Shown here: piece after piece, positions 19,447 through 30,619 of the stretch
Layout of the letters: every line of letters begins with the position of its first letter
Numbering within the stretch: the stretch's first letter is position 1
Origin: Palaemon carinicauda
Taxonomy: Eukaryota > Arthropoda > Malacostraca > Decapoda > Palaemonidae
DNA: 64,000 nucleotides
Assembly (NCBI RefSeq): GCF_036898095.1
Contig: NC_090751.1
Coordinates: 82,204,930 to 82,268,929, forward strand
Direction of reading: 5' to 3'
Made by a program: the position numbers and the translations under genes
The notes under the pieces: generated by a model
What the model saw: the letters and a program-made list of their open reading frames with translations, nothing else
What the model was told of the DNA's origin: nothing
Databases searched by the model: none

Positions 19447-20245
19447 AACAGTGAGTTACTTGGGACTCTAACTCTTCGGGTGCCTATGTTGACCCTCGAG
19501 CGATACATAGTGATGTCGAAAACACTTAGTCTGTTCTTATCCCAGGTGAAATGTCATAGTTGTCACACAAGTGCCGCATGCCCTGAGCATGATGTGTTTT
19601 AATCAGACTAACGTTCCTCGAGAACGAGTGCCTACTAATAAATTTGAAATTCCCTTTCAGATTCAAGAGCAAGTCTTTATTACTATGTACATTGTAATTA
19701 CTGTAAATGAACTTTACTTATTGCTGCAATTCATTTAATTTCTGCAATTGTGAAATAAAATTTCTATTTTATTACTTGTGCGTCTCAATCAGCTCCTACT
19801 TACTATGAAATACATGCCTGTCATAGTTTTATTATCCCCTTTCCTTATGGTTCATGGAGAAATTAAGGTACTAACCCTTAATTTATATCCACTCTGACAA
19901 TGTAATATTCCAATACAAATGCTTACTCTTCATACCCTGGAGACGAAACCAACCTTCTCAGCACACAGTGTCCAACCACCACTGGTCTGCCTTCCAGAAT
20001 GTTCCGATACGAATGCCAACCATTCAGTCTCGTCTCCAAGTTCTTCAGGTTCTTCTATCAGGGTGAATAGCCCTTCAATAACCACTTTGACGTCGGCATG
20101 GCCCGTGGGAACTTCACTGCCAAGGGGGGCAGGAAGATTCTTCCCTACGGTTCTTTACTAAGATTACTATGCTATTTGTTCAAAGCCCTTGGCACTTACC
20201 AATAGGGGAAAATCTACCACGATACATTGATTCTCTGGTATTCTT
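19447..20245 (+). other. A1 3' non-coding region with poly(A) signal
   Basis: About 800 bp without convincing ORF. AATAAA at 19754-19759 follows the recombinase stop by ~310 nt and could end the element transcript. Nothing else recognised. Confidence 0.55.
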
Positions 20246-20338
20246 CCATCAGGACGCCATGGCTTGAGCCCAAAAAACGGATTTTGAGCGAAGCGAAAAA
20301 TCTATTTTTGGGTGAGATAGCCATGGCGTCCTGATGGA
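20246..20338 (+). repeat. Internal complementary region of A1
   Basis: 'ccatcaggacgccatggctt' to 'gagccc' is the reverse complement of the left outer end (5553 on). 'cggattttgagcgaagcg' to 'gatagccatggcg' is the reverse complement of the right outer end (20746-20804). The two are joined head to tail at a short A-run. This is the diagnostic DIRS1 internal complementary region, the template that completes both ends during reverse transcription. Confidence 0.9.
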
Positions 20339-20418
20339 CCCTCCCTGCTACTTCGTCCATTTTTTAGGTCCCACCCTGCTCTGCTGTATCATGGTGATCG
20401 GCAAGCAACTGGCTTCAG

Positions 20419-20804
20419 GATGAAGATGGACGTGACGTCATTTAAGCAATGGCGCCCGTTTGTTTACGTCTCGAGTACCAAAAGTAGCCACGGATGAGAT
20501 TAGCTATGGAACGGCTCCCAGCTATTCTCCGCCTTCACACACCGAAGCATTATCTCTGTTCGGGGTGTAGATAGCTATGTGGCGCGTTAATACATGCATC
20601 CCCTGTTGATATACGATGTCTTAAAGGGAAACCTTTAGGATACTCGCTCCAGAAGTTAGAATTCTGTGATAACCTGTGGTTAAATTCTCTGGGAATATCT
20701 TAGTAGTTATTTACCCAAGGAAGCTACCAAAAAGGAACCTTCCATCAGGACGCCATGGCTATCTCACCCAAAAATGGATTTTTCGCTTCGCTCAAAATCC
20801 GTTA
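20419..20804 (-). repeat. Right inverted terminal repeat of A1
   Basis: Reverse complement of 5553-5918 plus an extra outer segment ('gctatctcacccaaaaatgg' to 'gctcaaaatccg') that is absent from the left end but present in the internal complementary region. Confidence 0.9.
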
Positions 20805-21110
20805 ATTGCGAGCCACAGTGGAGCGAAGACCAGTAAGTGAATAATTAGTATTTTTACTTAGCCAATATACTCGTAATTAAAATAAAATCTAGGTGACGAT
20901 GATAGGAAGGATTCTCGTTTTCTATGCAATCAACACGTATCGTCTGTAATTTATTCAATATATTATGTCGTCACTTTAGTTATATCACTTAATGCTGCAA
21001 AACGTACCTCATTGCAATAATAAAACGATTTGTCACCAGAAATGAACAACGGTTTGCAACAAAACCTACATTGAACGTACTTTGAAACAAATGAAACAAC
21101 TCAATAAAGT
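20805..21110. other. Unassigned AT-rich spacer
   Basis: No ORF or repeat recognised between the end of A1 and repeat E. Confidence 0.5.
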
Positions 21111-21132
21111 ATTATCATTATTATTATTATTA

Positions 21133-21166
<34 letters not shown>

Positions 21167-21270
21167 GATTATTTGCCAAGCTACAACCCTAGTTGGAAAA
21201 GCAGGATGCTATAAGTCCAGGGGATCCAACAGGGAAAATAGCCCAGTGAGGAAAGGAAACAAGGAAAAAT
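21111..21270 (+). repeat. Repeat E copy 1, first segment (with (ATT)n)
   Basis: An ATT microsatellite (to ~21172) leads into 'gccaagctacaaccctagtt', 'gcaggatgctataagtccag' and 'agcccagtgaggaaaggaaa'. The same order is found at 57128-57452. The copy is broken here by B2 and continues at 37210 and 45267. Confidence 0.85.
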
Positions 21271-21480
21271 ATGACAAATTCGTAGATAATTTGTATTTTT
21301 CCTAACTATACAAACCTTAGCTATTTAATAGGGGTATTACTTTCGGCGTAGCTGAAATGACGAGCCATTAAAATTTAACGAGGGTTTACTACCCACACTG
21401 CTAGTTAGCGGGGGTAAGGGAGGGTAACTTGCTACCCACCCACCCCCCTCACACACACACCTGTGCTTGAGCTCACTTTG
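21271..21480 (+). repeat. Left inverted repeat of B2
   Basis: Complementary to 37018-37209. It includes the tsgg-rich palindrome of the family ('gggtaacttgctaccc') and the 'taacgagggtttactaccca' block. Confidence 0.85.
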
Positions 21481-21527
21481 CCTGGAGGTAGGACTTCAAG
21501 GGGGATAGGGCTGGCGGGCAAGTTTGA

Positions 21528-21631
21528 TAAATAGCTAAGGTTTGTATAGTTAGGAAAAATACAAATTATCTACGAATTTGTCATTTGTTCCGTAACTGGA
21601 ATACAGTACAAACAACGCTATTTAATAGGGG
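21528..21631 (+). repeat. Internal complementary region of B2
   Basis: 'aaatagctaaggtttgtata' to 'cgaatttgtcat' is complementary to the left outer end at 21271; 'atttgttccgtaactggaat' onwards is complementary to the right outer end at 37209. Same architecture as in B1 and B4. Confidence 0.85.
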
Positions 21632-22083
21632 TGACTCGCCCATTAGGAAGGGTGGATGTCCCTGCCAGTCTGGCTTTTTGGCTTTACCTGGGGGCTCGTT
21701 ATTTGAGTGTGTAAGCACCCAAGAAATAAGGAGTCCCTGCACCTCGCTAGAACCTTGCTACGCAAGAACTACGGCCTACGCAAGCTGTGTGTGTGAAGGT
21801 ATGAAGAAGTGTGACTCGTCCTAGGAAGTTGTTCTGAAGTTCTTTAGATGGAAACTTGTAGACTAGGACTTTCCCAATACCACCTCGTCGGGGTATGGGG
21901 ACGTAACAGTATTAATCTTAATACTAGTAACACAAGGAAGCATAGTTTACCTGCAGTGGTTTGAGGTCAGCTATGCAGAGAACCCAGGATGCTGCTTTCC
22001 CAACGAGAGGGTAGGATGAAGAAAAGAATAAGAGCCAGTCAAATCTTTTCATTCAAGCAGACTAAAACTGGGTAACAGTGCCC

Positions 22084-24220
22084 TCAACCTTCTGCTACTT
22101 GTCCAATAAGGAGCTTGAGGTATACAACCAGCTGTTGTGCAGCCACCACCGGACCGATAGAGATCGTATCAAGTTCCTGTGGGTCACGTCTTGCAGGAGA
22201 AAGGTTGTGAAAGTCACCTGGAGCATTCACATTTTTTCTTGTAAAACCTGCGTCACAGAGTAATCTGCCAAGAAGGACCAGGGGCATAGTTATGCCCCTA
22301 ACACTGTGAGTCCTGTCGAGATGATGTTTCAGTGATCCTCCTCTAGTCTCTCCCAGTGCTGACAAGAGGAGGGACCCGGGCAGGCTGTTGCCGTTTTTTT
22401 TAGGTAAAGTCTCATACTTTACCCTGGGTACAGTAACAGATGGTCTGGATCGTCCGTTACCTAGTTGAGACTTGTGTAGGATCCGTCACCTCTGAAGACT
22501 GTGTCTGGTGACATACTCAGGGACGAAACTGAACATTGTCTTTCGCCCTTCTCAATAATGGGCGATGTCGAAAGAGAGACCATGAAGTTCCTTGACTCGT
22601 ATGGTTGCTGTCCGAGTGTGTAGGAACATTGTGTTCTTAAAGATCGGAGATTTGAACCATGTTCTGAGAGGAAGGTCTCAATTCCGACTGGGGAAAGGCA
22701 AGTTGTAAGTCCGTATGAGTTAGGAAAAGTTTATCGATGAGATGGTGTCCCTTTCTTTCAGTTTGAAGGTGAAGGATCAAGGTTGAGTGATCATCTTTAC
22801 CTGTTGAAACTGAATAGGGGGTCTTTTCCTCATGCATATACTCGAGGATTCCGCTATTGCTGGAATCGAGGTATCAAGTGGAGATACTCTTTCACATGAC
22901 GCCAACCACACAAGACGTGATACTGCCTGGTAGACTGATGCTGAGGAATTCCTCAGATATATAGACAACCTTTTCGCAAAGAGGTGGTAGTCTTCAGGCG
23001 TACAATCATAGCAAAGCTATAGCTTGTGGCAGGTGTCGAAGTGGATTGTCTGTTATGTGGAGAGGGTTCTCTTGGAGGCTCTATCAGGAGTTGCAAAAGG
23101 TTTGGAAACCATTCTGCATAATGCCATAGCGGAGCTAGGAGAGTCCTTGAGAGGTTGACTGATGTTCTAGCCTTGTTGGGTGCCCTTCTCCAGATAAAAC
23201 AGGGACAAGACGTAAACGTCATTGTTGTACCCACCGTTGTTGCCAGAGAGCCTTGGGGTCTAGGGCTGGTGAGCAACGGTAGCCTGAGATTCAGGAGCGT
23301 TGCGAACAGCCCCCCTAGTTGGAGGACCTCGTAAAGTCGGGACTTTGTCAGCTACATGGCGATCCAAAGTCCATTCGGTATACCTTATCTGAGATGCTGT
23401 GCACAGATTGTCGGTGAGCACGTTCTTCCAGTCTGGAATGAAGCGGGCTGAAAGTGGTACCAAACGGACTTTGACCCATCTTAGTGTTTATACTATTAGA
23501 TGGGAAGAGGCTACAAGCCAGTTCCTACTTGCTTGTCGATGTGAGTCTCTATGTGGTGTGTGATGTGTCGTCCATCACATCACCGAGTGGTCTGTTAGAA
23601 ACCGATGAGGCTGTTGAAGGACCGGAAAGTTGGCCTTCATCTCTTGAGAGATTTAAGTGAAGGTACCTTCGGGCTCTGTCCAAAGGGCTGAGGTCATGTG
23701 GTGCAGCACTATGGTCCCTCCTTTCTTCTTTTTCCGACTCAAGTCTCCTGGAATGGAAGTCGTTCTCGTTCCGAGAAGGTTTTTGTGGAGATTGGTGTTT
23801 AGAATCATTCCCAGATACACCAGTCTCCTGGGAGGAAAGTAGAGAAGATTTCCATAGGTTTAGCCTGATCACTGGATCTTGGTAAAAAGACTTCAGAAGT
23901 TCCAGTGTTAATGCAAGGTTGCCACTAAGTCTGCTAAGGTCAGTCAGTCGTCCCGAGAGAGCGGAGACAGAAGCCGATCCTGTGAGACCAGGATGGGTGT
24001 AGTGGAAAGACCAAAGCACAGTGCCTTGAACTGGTGTTTCTTGTTTGTCTAGACTGAATCTTCCAACCTTCCTAGATGGATGGTTTGGACCTGGGAGTAA
24101 GTGTCCTTCAGGTCCAGTGTGCAAATGAAGACCTGAGGTCTTAGGCCTTGATCGAACTCCAACTTGGTGTGGACATCGACCCAAAGGGACAGCTCCTTGG
24201 TGATCCTTTTGCATGGAAGA
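22084..24220 (-). pseudogene. YR, RNase H and RT remnants of B2
   Basis: Scattered frames show family-B fragments: 'LVWLASCERVSPLDTSIPAIAE' (22777-22968), 'NLSRTLLAPLWHYAEWFPNLL' (22953-23276, methyltransferase-like part), 'LSARFIPDWKNVLTDNLC' (23260-23463, RNase H end) and an RT-derived segment at 23549-24214. Each is interrupted by stops and indels. No catalytic box is complete. Confidence 0.75.
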
Positions 24221-27200
24221 ATTCTCTGAGAGAGAATTTCTTTAAAAGGAAGGCCACGCTTAGCATTACCACGCGCCCTGATGTGGATTGATGCTATTCC
24301 TTAGAATAGAATCAATCTGGTGAATGTTAATCAATGGTTAACCGTTGTGTATCGTGGTTATTGTGTAGTTGGAGAGTGCTCGCAAGTAGTTCCCTGTTGG
24401 CAAGCCGTTGATGAGGGTTGTCGAACGTTTACCGATCACTTTAGTGTGATGGCAAACGGCCAGAAGCGAGAAATATGTTGTATAACTTCTGATCTAGGAA
24501 CTACAGGAAGCGGTTGACTAGTAAGTTCGAGTCATGAACTGCTGGCAAATAACCGATGACTGATGAATCGGTGGTCTGTGAGCCGATGGTGAGTTCGAGA
24601 TCAGCAAGCTGATTATGGTCCCCCCTGTTTGGTCAGAGATAAGCAAGCTGAAGATGGGCTGGTCAGAGATCAGCGAGCTGAGTTCAATGATCGAAGAAAG
24701 ATGAGCTCCCCATCGCTGATCTAGTGATCAGCAAGCTGATGACTGGTTATTGGCTAGTAATCAATGATTGGAAATGCTAGCAATTGGAGATCGTTAGTCA
24801 TTGGAGGGACTAGAGGTCAAAGATCAGCATTAAGCTAGCACTTGGCGATCTGGTGATCGGCGACCTAGCGATCAGTAAACTGTGAACTAGCCATCAGCAA
24901 ACAGTGATCTAGAGATCAGTCTGTTGAGGCTTCCTGTTTGCTGCCAGTCGTCTGTCGAGGAAAAAAAAAAGAAACTTCAGAAGAGACAGGGACCAAGGAT
25001 TCCCCGATTCGATTCCCTTGAAGGATGGAATCTTCGGGATCTTGAATCCTTCTGTGGAGCCTTATTCCTCTTTTCCCGGTGGCAATGTTTATGTGCTTGC
25101 AGGGAGGAATGGGGCAATGGTGACCTGTCCAAAAAGTTTTATTCCTTTTTACTGACAATTGCGCGAGTGTGTGGGTGAGTCTGGAGCGATGGCACACAGG
25201 ATGATGCTGGTGCTTAATATCTGCCTGGAGAGCAGGCAAGCGCTGGTTCTTAGGCAAGAACTGGTGCATTGGATCTGCGACCGTTGACTCTTTGGCAAGA
25301 GCTGGCGGATGGATCCGGGACCGTAACTGCGCAGGAGGGCGCAAGAAAGTGAGGAAGAGTGCTGGCGCGCAGTAAGGCACTGTGTAGTTTTGTGCACTCT
25401 CCCTAGAATGCACCGAAGCGTGACTGGTTGCGCAAGAGTGGGAGCATTGACGCGTGCGTGAGAGTACTACGTGGAGACTGTTGGCGCGTGCGTGCGGAAG
25501 ACCATCGGCGTCCGCACGTAGAAGACTGTCGGCGCGCGCGGAAGGCTGTGTGCGCGCACTCAAGATTATTGGAGCGCGAAGGCCGTCGGTGCGCGCCGCG
25601 CGTAAGGCCGTCGGTGCGCGGTAGACTGTTGGCGCACGTGCAAGATACCATCGGCGCCCCCCCGCGTAGAAGAAAGTCGGCACGCACACGCACAATACTG
25701 TTGGTGCGCACCCGGGAGACCTTAGGCGCTCGCGCGGGGAAGAAAGTCAGCCCGTGCGCGCGGAACTGTTGCCACGTGCGCCTGTAAGACTATTGGGGCA
25801 CGCGCAAGAGCACTGGCGCTTGCGCGCTTGGAAAATCTTCGGCGCCCCTGCGCGGAGGATTGTCGCCGCCCGTGTGCGGAAGATCGTCGGCGCGCGCGCG
25901 TACAAGACTGTTGGCACGCGCGCGGGCGGAAGACTAATGGCGCGCGCGTGCAAGACTATTGGCACGCGCACGAGAGACCATCGGTACCCGCGCACGGAAG
26001 ATCGTCGGTGCTCGCGCGAGAGACCATCGGTATCCGCGCGCGGAAGATCGTCGACGCTCGTGCGTTTAAGAATGTTGGCGAGCGCGCGCGAGGAAGACCA
26101 TCGGTACCCGCGCGAAGATGACCATCGGTACCCGCGCGAGGGAGACCATCGGTACCCGCGCGAAGATGACCATCGGTACCCACGCGATGGAGACCATCGG
26201 TACCCGCGCGAAGAAGACCATCGGTACCAGCGCGGAAGATCGTCGGCGCTCGCGCGCATAAGAATGTCGGCGAGCGCGAGCACGGGAGACCATCGGTACC
26301 CGCGCGCGGAAGATTGTCGGCGCTTGCACACGTAAGAATATCGGCGAGCGGCAAAGGTAGCGCTAGTAGGTTGGCCATTGGCAGGACGATCAGGAACTGG
26401 GATGTGCCCTTTAAAAAAGGGCGAGCATCCACCGATGGGGACCGTAAGCAGGTCTGCGTTAGAGTCCAAGACAGAAGTCCAAAGGACTTTGTTGCAGCGC
26501 AAGGTTGCGCTGGTAGATTGGTAGGTCAGCTAGCAGGACGATCATGAACTGGGATGTGCCCTTTGGACGGGCGAGCATCAACCGATGGGGACCGTAAAAG
26601 GTCCATGTTAGAGTCCAGGACCGAAGTCCAAAGGACTACGTTGCAGCACAAGGTTGTGCTGGTAGATCGGTAGGTCAGCTGGCAAGACGATCAGGCTACG
26701 CTGGAAGGTCTGCTTGATACTCCGAAGAGGTGTCTCTTTGAGAGGCCTCTCCCGCGATCAAGAGAGGTGAATACTTCGTAGAAGAGACTTGAAGACACTT
26801 GTGATGACGCCCCTTAGGGCCGGTGGATCAGCAAGCTGACCTTAGCAGTAGCGATCCTCCGAAGAGGAGTCTCTATGAGTGGCCTCTCTCGCGAACGAGA
26901 GAGGTGAACACTTCGTAGAAGAGACTTGCCAAGACCGTGCTCCACCCCTGAAGGAAGAGAAACTCAGCAAGGGGGAAAAAAGTCTAGCCGAAGGGCAACA
27001 ACAGCAGTCGAAGGCGATGAATTTATTAAGATATGGGAAGTTCTCCCTCTGAAGGGAGAAACAACCTCACACCTGGGGAGGAAACTTCCCTCGGAAGGGA
27101 AGTTGTCCAACCCCTGGAGGCGAACCTCCTTTAGCGTTCTAAGATGATCTGAAGTGCTGGCCATGTTGTCACGGGAGTACTTCTAAGAGAAGGAATAACG

Positions 27201-27328
27201 TCCATGACGACGTCCTCTGAGGGATGGCAGTGACAGCAGATTCCCCACGCAAGAACAAAACAGCTCTGCTTCGTTGGCACTCTTTAGTCGAACGAAGAAA
27301 AACTGCATAGTTAACCGGGAAAATAAAA
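24221..27328 (-). pseudogene. gag-like remnant of B2 with CG-rich tandem repeats
   Basis: Position and composition correspond to the Arg/Ser/Pro-rich Gag of B1. 24540-24930 is rich in 'gatcagcaagctgat' repeats; 25440-26360 is a CpG-rich block in which 'gcgcgcg' and 'aagaccatcggtacccgcgc' units recur. Long open frames on both strands (e.g. 25747-26502 minus, 25754-26335 plus) follow from the repeat periodicity and do not read as family-B Gag throughout. 26400-26700 holds a further ~180 bp near-duplicate ('gatgtgccctt' ... 'gtccaaaggact'). Confidence 0.6.
26085..26320. repeat. CG-rich minisatellite in B2 gag region
   Basis: Units of about 24-27 bp: 'gaccatcggtacccgcgcg' plus 'aagat' or 'agg', at least eight in a row. 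On the minus strand one frame reads GYRWSSSR/GYRWSPSR repeats. Confidence 0.8.
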
Positions 27329-27540
27329 ATGACAAATTCGGAGATAATTTGTATTTTTCCTAACCATACAAACCTTAGCAATTTACATTGGGTTTACTTT
27401 CAGCGTAGCTGAAATTGACAAGCCATTAGATTTTAACAAGGGTTTACTACCCCGTGCTAGTTAGCAGGGGTAGGGGGAGGGGTAGCTTGCTACCCCTCCC
27501 CCCCCCCCCCCCTCACACACCGGAGAAATGTCTCACTTCA
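27329..27540 (+). repeat. Left inverted repeat of B3
   Basis: Complementary to 36136-36269. Contains the 'ggggtagcttgctacccc' palindrome followed by a run of 14+ C. Confidence 0.85.
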
Positions 27541-28145
27541 CTTAGAGGTAGGACTTGACTTGGGGGACAGGGCTGGCAGGCAAATATGTGCGAATAGCTA
27601 AGGTTTGTATGGTTAGGAAAAATACAAATTATCTCCGAATTTGTCATTTGTTCCATAACCGAAATACAAACCACGCTACAGTGAACCCTCGCTACTTCGC
27701 GGTTCGACAATCGCGGATTCACCACTTCGCGGGGTTTTTCCATAACCCATATATATATACATATCGCGGATTTTCCGGAAATTTCGAAAATACCGCAATA
27801 TCTGAAGACCCCAAATACGATATTTCGTTACCTGTAATTCCATTAATACTGTAATTAGTAATATCTGCTCTTACTGATTGTTCATTGCATTACATATGAT
27901 ATATAATTAAGCACAGAAAGAAATAAAACACGAAAAGAGAATGTGATCATACGATAATTCAGTACTGTATACAGTACGTAGTAAAATTAAATCGAACATG
28001 AAACGCAAATCAGATGCAGTCATACCATATTAGAATGGTGTGTACTGTAATGGATATGCTTCTTTTCCATGAATCTTTTGTATGTATACGTACGTAGTAC
28101 TGCATCCAATAATATTCTTTGTTGCAAAAATCACATTTCGAATAA

Positions 28146-28149
<4 letters not shown>

Positions 28150-28216
<67 letters not shown>
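28150..28216. repeat. (GA)n microsatellite
   Basis: About 33 GA dinucleotides, followed by (TTA)n/(TTG)n sequence at 28240-28350. Open frames across it are spurious. Confidence 0.97.
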
Positions 28217-28218
<2 letters not shown>

Positions 28219-28673
28219 TAAAATAGCGTACGTAAAGCTGTATTATTATTATTGTTATTATTATTATTATTGTTGTTGTTAATAAAATTATTATTGTTAT
28301 TATTATTATCATTATTACTGTACAGTATTATTATCATTATTTATTATTATTACGGTATTGTACTCAATCTACGTACGTTCAGTATGCGCGGGGCATCTTC
28401 TATGAGTAGGTAACCAACGCATCATAGTACTGTAAGACAGGTTGTGATTGGTTCAAGCGCTGATAGATGACGAATCAGAACTCAAGTTTTGTAATCTAGC
28501 CTCTGATTGGTGTTTTGACCGCTTCTCCAACCCGCAGCATCTCTTTCCGCGGTCACTTTGTCTCCCGCTGTATCGCTGTGTTGACGTTGTTAATTGTGAA
28601 CTTTAATCTGTGCTGTGCGTGACTGTTTTAAGTTGAACTTTTTGTTGAACTTTCTGTTAAACCCTACTGTACA

Positions 28674-29152
28674 ATGCCTCCCAAGCCTTCTGCTTCTACT
28701 AAGCTGGTAGTGAGCCTAAACAGCACCGAAAGATGATGACGATTGCTGAGAAGGTGACGCTTCTCGATACTATGTTAAAAGACAGTAGAAGTTACGCGGC
28801 CGCAGACCTCGAAGACCTGACGAAATCGGGCAGTGAAGACTGTGAAACACAGGAAGAGATCCAAGAAAATGTCGAAGAAACGGTCTTAACATTAGAACGG
28901 CTTGCCAAGCTCTGCAAGCTTGCGAATGAGGTGAAAGAAATGTCGCAAGAGTGGGACGAGGATATGGTTCGTTCTGTACAATTCTGCACCAAGATCGATG
29001 AACACATGGCTCCCTACAGGATGCTCTTGCGAAAAAAGAAGCAGCGGCAGCAACTTCCGATCACAATGCCCTCAGAAGAAATTGAAGAAGTGTCTCAGGA
29101 AGAAGTTGAAGAGGTGTCCCAGGAAAAGACACCTCCGTCTGAAGAGACGTAA
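28674..29152 (+). pseudogene. Internally deleted Tigger-like transposase
   Basis: An ATG at 28674 opens MPPKPSAST and stops after 20 codons at 'agatga'. A +/-1 shift leads into frame 28733-29152: 'MMTIAEKVTLLDTMLKDSRSYAAA' resembles the start of the N-terminal CENP-B/pogo helix-turn-helix, then jumps directly to an acidic C-terminal tail (DLEDLTKSGSED..., LTLERLAKLCKLANEV). The rest of the DNA-binding part and the whole DDE/D catalytic domain are missing. So the copy cannot move itself. Confidence 0.7.
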
Positions 29153-29420
29153 AATACTATTATTGGCTGCACAGTAGAAGACATCATCAGCTTCATCATC
29201 ATCATTTCTACTGTGCAGCAAATTCATCGCCATCATCATTCAAGTTTTTCTTGAACTTCTTTCGTGGTGAGTACAGTAACAATCTTTATTTTTTACTTAA
29301 ACATTTTAATATTTGTGCCTGTTTTATAGTTTAGTACTGTATGCATTAAGTTAAAGGGAAGGTTTTAAAAGCCTATCATATTTTTTTTGTTTAAAATTTA
29401 CATTTACGTACGTAAAACAA

Positions 29421-29430
29421 TCTCTCTCTC

Positions 29431-29494
<64 letters not shown>
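29421..29494. repeat. (CT)n microsatellite
   Basis: Nearly uninterrupted CT dinucleotides inside the Tigger-like element. Confidence 0.97.
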
Positions 29495-29497
<3 letters not shown>

Positions 29498-30619
29498 AAT
29501 TGTTTTCCTGCTTTGCTACGTACAGTATGATTTTATATAGATACGGTAAATAATATTTGTAATAACATATTTTCTAAAAGCTTTTACTGTAAATATCATT
29601 ATTTATTACTTTCATCATGCGCGTTAAATGCCTTCTTTGTTCTGAGCGTGGTTGTTTACTGAGCGTACTTTATGACGCCGTCGTTTCAGGCGGCATCATA
29701 AAGAAAAACATTTCATTTGGAAGTCCTAAGGAAAATTAAGTAAAACATTGGTAATAACAAAATCAACATACTGTATACATCAATATAATCGATGCAAAAA
29801 CTAACCTATACATATATGTGTACAGTACACTAAATGAGTTTGTTTCTTCATTATGATCAGAGATAAACGTAAACAAAACATTGGTTGCCATTTTTTATCG
29901 TGCTTTTTAGGTGTTTAGGAAACGCATGATATAAAATCGCCTTTAATATTTGTGCCTGTTTTAGTTTAGGGTACTGTAGTACATGCATTAAGTGTTCTGT
30001 ACATTAAAGGGTAGTTTGTTAACAGTACTACGTACAAGGGAAGGTTTTAAAAGTCCGAATATACATGTTAAATAAATAGGTAAATATGATGTCACTACTT
30101 CGCGGATTTTCACCTATCGCGCCCGCGTCTGGAACCTATCTACCGCGATAAACGAGGGTTCACTGTATTTACATAGGGTGACTTACCCCTTAGGAAGGGT
30201 GGAAAGTCCCCAGCCATACTGGCTTTGGCTTACCCGGGGACTCAGAATCCGAGTGAGTCGCACTCGGGAAAAGGAGACCCTGCACCTCACAAGTTCCTTG
30301 CTCCGCAGGGAAACGTGTGGCCTACATAAGCTTGTGTGTGAAGGAAGAAAGTGTGACCCATCCTAAGCAGTTGACCTGGAATTCTAGAAGGAACTCTGGG
30401 TTAGGACGTTCCCAATACCACCTCGTCAGGGTATGGGTGACGCGACAGTATTGTCTCAATACTTGGAACACAATGAAGCATGGTTTACCTGCAGAGGTTT
30501 GAGGTCAGCTATGAAGAGACCAGGATGCTGCTTCCCCAGTAGAAGGGACGATGAAGAAAGAAATAAGGGCCAGACATACTTCTTCCGTTCATGCAGTCTA
30601 AAACCTGGTAACAATGTCC

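Larger units (their letters stand above)
5553..20804 (+). mobile_element. A1: DIRS1-like tyrosine-recombinase retrotransposon, with LINE inside
   Basis: Near-complete element in plus orientation: left inverted repeat, 2.3 kb leader, gag, RT, RNase H, methyltransferase-like segment, tyrosine recombinase, internal complementary region, right inverted repeat. Without the 6.45 kb LINE and one copy of its target duplication the element would be about 8.8 kb. The left terminus is the T-run before 'gggctcaagcc'; the right terminus is 'gctcaaaatccgtt'. No target-site duplication is seen at its outer ends, as expected for DIRS elements, which integrate a circle by recombination. Gag is interrupted, RNase H and YR each carry a frameshift, so the copy is not autonomous. 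Confidence 0.9.
27679..30165 (+). mobile_element. Pogo/Tigger-like DNA transposon, non-autonomous
   Basis: 2,487 bp element starting CAGTGAACCCTCG and ending CGAGGGTTCACTG, flanked by TA duplications (27677-27678, 30166-30167). Excising it and one TA restores 'accacgctatttacat' of the B3 internal complementary region. These termini and the TA duplication fit the Tigger/pogo branch of Tc1-mariner. It contains a truncated transposase-like ORF and several simple repeats. Confidence 0.9.

Noticed and set aside
5553..20804. Ordinary LTR retrotransposon (Gypsy-like) interpretation of A1
   Set aside because: Terminal repeats are inverted, not direct, an internal complementary region exists, there is no aspartic protease or DDE integrase, and a tyrosine recombinase follows RNase H.
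25747..26502. 251-codon GYRWS repeat ORF and its plus-strand counterpart
   Set aside because: CG-rich minisatellite within a decayed gag; frames on both strands are open, and no family-B Gag motif is continuous in them.
28082..28312. RERERER / SLSLSL open frames
   Set aside because: Translation of (GA)n.
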